From positions 5,833-13,145 of the forward strand of contig DDBY01000221.1 of the NCBI GenBank assembly GCA_002334985.1: DNA of 7,313 nucleotides. Reading direction: 5' to 3'. The stretch's first letter is position 1. Each line of letters begins with the position of its first letter. The position numbers and the translations under genes were made by a program. Shown one piece after another: positions 5,399 through 7,313 of the stretch. Below the pieces are notes generated by a model. That model saw only the letters and a list, made by a program, of their open reading frames with translations, made no database searches and was not told the DNA's origin. The stretch comes from Micavibrio sp. UBA2020 (lineage in GTDB: Bacteria; Pseudomonadota; Alphaproteobacteria; Micavibrionales; UBA2020).

Positions 5399-7213
5399 TT
5401 ATTTTGCGCCTGCGGCGGGGCGGCTTTGCGCGGTTGCAAGCGTTTGGGTCGCCGCGCGGTTGTCTTTGAGCGCTGAAAGCAGCATCTCCGCATAAACGTC
5501 TTTGTGATGTGTCGGCCGCGCGACCCATGATGCCTGTTTGTTAGGCGCGTCAATCCACATGGGGTCGAGGCCTTTGTCTTTCATTTGCTGCCAGTGGTCG
5601 AGAAGCTTGAGCTCATGCGGGCTGACATCGGCGGGGCGGCCGTTGTGTTCGCGTACGCTCAGCATCACGCGTTTGCAAAGGTCGAATGTATATTCCTCGG
5701 GAAACGCACCAAGGGGGGCTATCAATCCCGCTTGCAGCAAATTGCCGACAAGGCCGCGCACATTGGCGACGCCCCGGTTATGGTGCAGGTATTGGCCGAC
5801 GCTGTAATTAATACGGTCGGTTTGGGTGCCGCCGGTATTCATATTTTTCATGATGTCGCCGAACAGCTGCGTCGTGCTTTCGTGGGAACGCATGCCGTTT
5901 GTAAGTTTGCTGCCATCCACACGGTTCGGCAGACGAATGACGGCGAATTCCGTTTCAGGCTCCAGCTTCGAGGCGTGGCGGGCATAAGGGTTCGCAGCAG
6001 GAACGGCTGGTTTTTCCACTTTTGCCACAGGCAAGTCGAGCTGCGCGGGTTTGTCGCTTTCGGGCAATACGGCCTGAATATTCTTTTTCAGTTTTTCAAA
6101 TAGCGCGGGCGCTTTTTCTGTCAGCGCCACGGCGGCGTCGCTGGCCAGTGAAAAGCCTTTCTTGCCCATATCCTGCATATAGGGCAAGCCGCGGATAGTC
6201 AGCAAGGATGCGAGTTTTTCCGGTGTCCAGCGGTCGTGCGTGAACAACGTGTTGGCATTTGATTTTGTCTGCTCTACACGGCGTTGATGTGCGGCACGGT
6301 GCTGGTAATCGCCGTCTTTGGCCTGTTGGATGGAGTTCGATACATCGGGCACGAATTTGTCGATGTATTTGTAGTAATTGTTATCGTAATAGGCGAGCGT
6401 GGCTGTTTCGCGGAAATAGGCGGGCAGCACTTTGGCCGCGAATTGTGTCCATTTTCCCGCCGCCGCATCGGGCATGGCGGCATCGGCTTCTTTGGCGATT
6501 TCCGGATTTTTATTCCACATGCAGTTGAAAAGTGCAGCGGTGCGGAATTGCCGCGCAGGACCGTGGGGGGAGCCCATCATGGCCTCTGCCGCCGCGACGG
6601 CTTCGGATACACGGGCGTTACCTTCGAGTGCGCGGTTGACCAATATGGCGTTGCGCGGCGTATCGCTGAGGTCGTATGCCATGCCGCGGCTGATGTCTTC
6701 CATGTGTTGCAGTTCATGTTTCAGCGTCAGGGCGACTTCGGCTGCGCTGCGCCCCTCGGCCAGCGGAATTTTCTTGTTCGCGTAATCGCACAGCCCAACG
6801 GCGTTCATTTCGGCGCAGGATTCACTGTCGAAGACCAGCGTGAATTTCATTTCCTTCGCTTTTTGCAAAAGCCGTACGCCGTCATCTGTCTGCGACAGCA
6901 GGAATACGGCTTTTTGCAAATGCTCGCGGTTTTTACTGCTGCGGATTTCGTAATCGACCATCGCCTGCGCGTTTTGGGTTTCGTTCTGGCGCGGGTCTTT
7001 TTTAAAGGCGGGCTCCGTGCCGCCGTCGATATATTCAACGGGGCGGCGGGCGATAAAATCTGTGGCAGCGGCGGGGCGGTCGGTCACGCGCTCGCCGTTT
7101 TCATCGACGATGATGTTCCAATAGCCCTCCGGCTGCGGCGGGGCGTCGGCGGGCGGGGGCGGAAAGAAGTTTTTCCGCGCCGACTGGCCGAATATGCGTC
7201 CTAAAATGCCCAT
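5399..7213 (-). CDS. putative zinc metallopeptidase (HExxH), uncharacterised
   Basis: 604-aa protein with a zinc-peptidase signature, TLKHELQHMED: His166, Glu167 and His170 form HExxH (two zinc ligands and the catalytic Glu). A third ligand may be Glu197 or Glu204 in the helix LEGNARVSEAVAAAEA. The order is: a short N-terminus and proline-rich stretch (15-28), an alpha/beta region with LVFDSESCAEMNAVG (126-140) ahead of the motif, a helical part with a Tyr-rich segment (269-284, YYDNNYYKYID), a Pro/Ala/Lys-rich linker (about 384-410), and a separate C-terminal domain (411-604) of unknown role. There is no signal peptide or membrane segment, so it is cytosolic unless exported by another route. 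It may belong to the DUF6782-type putative metallopeptidases, from memory and unverified. GGGG at 7221-7218 lies 4 nt before the ATG. Substrate and function are unknown; the fold is inferred from one motif. Confidence 0.85.
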   Translation of the reverse strand: MGILGRIFGQSARKNFFPPPPADAPPQPEGYWNIIVDENGERVTDRPAAATDFIARRPVEYIDGGTEPAFKKDPRQNETQNAQAMVDYEIRSSKNREHLQKAVFLLSQTDDGVRLLQKAKEMKFTLVFDSESCAEMNAVGLCDYANKKIPLAEGRSAAEVALTLKHELQHMEDISRGMAYDLSDTPRNAILVNRALEGNARVSEAVAAAEAMMGSPHGPARQFRTAALFNCMWNKNPEIAKEADAAMPDAAAGKWTQFAAKVLPAYFRETATLAYYDNNYYKYIDKFVPDVSNSIQQAKDGDYQHRAAHQRRVEQTKSNANTLFTHDRWTPEKLASLLTIRGLPYMQDMGKKGFSLASDAAVALTEKAPALFEKLKKNIQAVLPESDKPAQLDLPVAKVEKPAVPAANPYARHASKLEPETEFAVIRLPNRVDGSKLTNGMRSHESTTQLFGDIMKNMNTGGTQTDRINYSVGQYLHHNRGVANVRGLVGNLLQAGLIAPLGAFPEEYTFDLCKRVMLSVREHNGRPADVSPHELKLLDHWQQMKDKGLDPMWIDAPNKQASWVARPTHHKDVYAEMLLSALKDNRAATQTLATAQSRPAAGAK

Positions 7214-7241
7214 AAATCCCCGTGAATCCGATGCACAGTGA

Positions 7242-7275
7242 ATTTTAACATATTCTGGTAATATTTGGTTAAAAT
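7242..7275. promoter_or_regulatory. nested AT-rich inverted repeat upstream of the metallopeptidase gene
   Basis: ATTTTAAC (7242-7249) pairs perfectly with GTTAAAAT (7268-7275). Inside, ATATT (7250-7254) pairs with AATAT (7260-7264) around CTGGT. The whole is one 13-bp dyad interrupted by a 3-base bulge (TTG). It starts 29 bp before the ATG at 7213 and covers the only promoter-like sequence there: TTGATA at 7287-7282 and TAAAAT or TATTAC as candidate -10 hexamers. It is a plausible operator; no regulator is identified. Confidence 0.45.
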
Positions 7276-7290
7276 GAACTTTATCAACCG

Positions 7291-7313
7291 TTTAAAAAAG
7301 AAAAACCCGCCAA
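7291..7313 (-). terminator. partial terminator of a gene outside the window
   Basis: On the minus strand the edge reads GGCGGG followed by TTTTTCTTTTTT, which looks like the 3' half of an intrinsic terminator whose left arm (expected to contain CCCGCC) lies beyond 7313. If so, the gene upstream ends just outside and the metallopeptidase gene is transcribed from its own promoter. Confidence 0.4.

Noticed and set aside
6284..7204. A 306-codon plus-strand open frame opposite the metallopeptidase gene
   Set aside because: It is the antisense shadow of a frame carrying an HExxH motif and a proper Shine-Dalgarno. Its own translation has no recognisable motif and no good ribosome binding site.

Overview
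The window reads as ordinary bacterial chromosome from a moderately GC-rich proteobacterium. Codon choice and the overall look of the Kbl, MsrA and TrhO proteins favour an alphaproteobacterium (perhaps a Micavibrio-like or Rhodospirillales-type lineage). That placement is an impression from the proteins, not a computed assignment. There are no tRNAs, rRNAs, CRISPR arrays, insertion sequences or phage genes, and no non-coding stretch exceeds about 110 bases.

Layout. (1) Positions 1-2187 form a leftward block: msrA (methionine sulfoxide reductase A), kbl (glycine C-acetyltransferase), a small AT-richer membrane protein starting 5 nt after the kbl stop, and the first 16 codons of another gene cut by the window edge. 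(2) A 68-bp divergent intergenic region separates msrA from a rightward pair at 2256-3868: a conserved-looking Cys-rich membrane/coiled-coil protein of unknown function, overlapping by ATGA with a UPF0324/YeiH-family membrane transporter. (3) Positions 3873-7213 form a second leftward block converging on the transporter with a 4-nt gap: a 604-aa protein with an HELQH zinc-metallopeptidase motif, a probable terminator hairpin, a small Cys-containing exported protein of unknown function, and trhO (tRNA U34 hydroxylase). The last 100 bases hold the upstream region of the metallopeptidase gene, with a strong imperfect palindrome, and at the very edge the half-terminator of a gene outside the window.

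How the genes fit together. msrA and kbl are housekeeping genes for protein repair and threonine/glycine catabolism; trhO modifies wobble uridines in tRNA. The translational overlap of the unknown Cys-rich protein with the UPF0324 transporter suggests joint function, and with divergent msrA it hints at a sulfur/redox theme, but this is inference. The least described parts are the 604-aa HExxH protein with its palindromic upstream region, the Cys-rich partner of the transporter, and the low-GC membrane-protein gene after kbl. I see no defined new multi-gene system.
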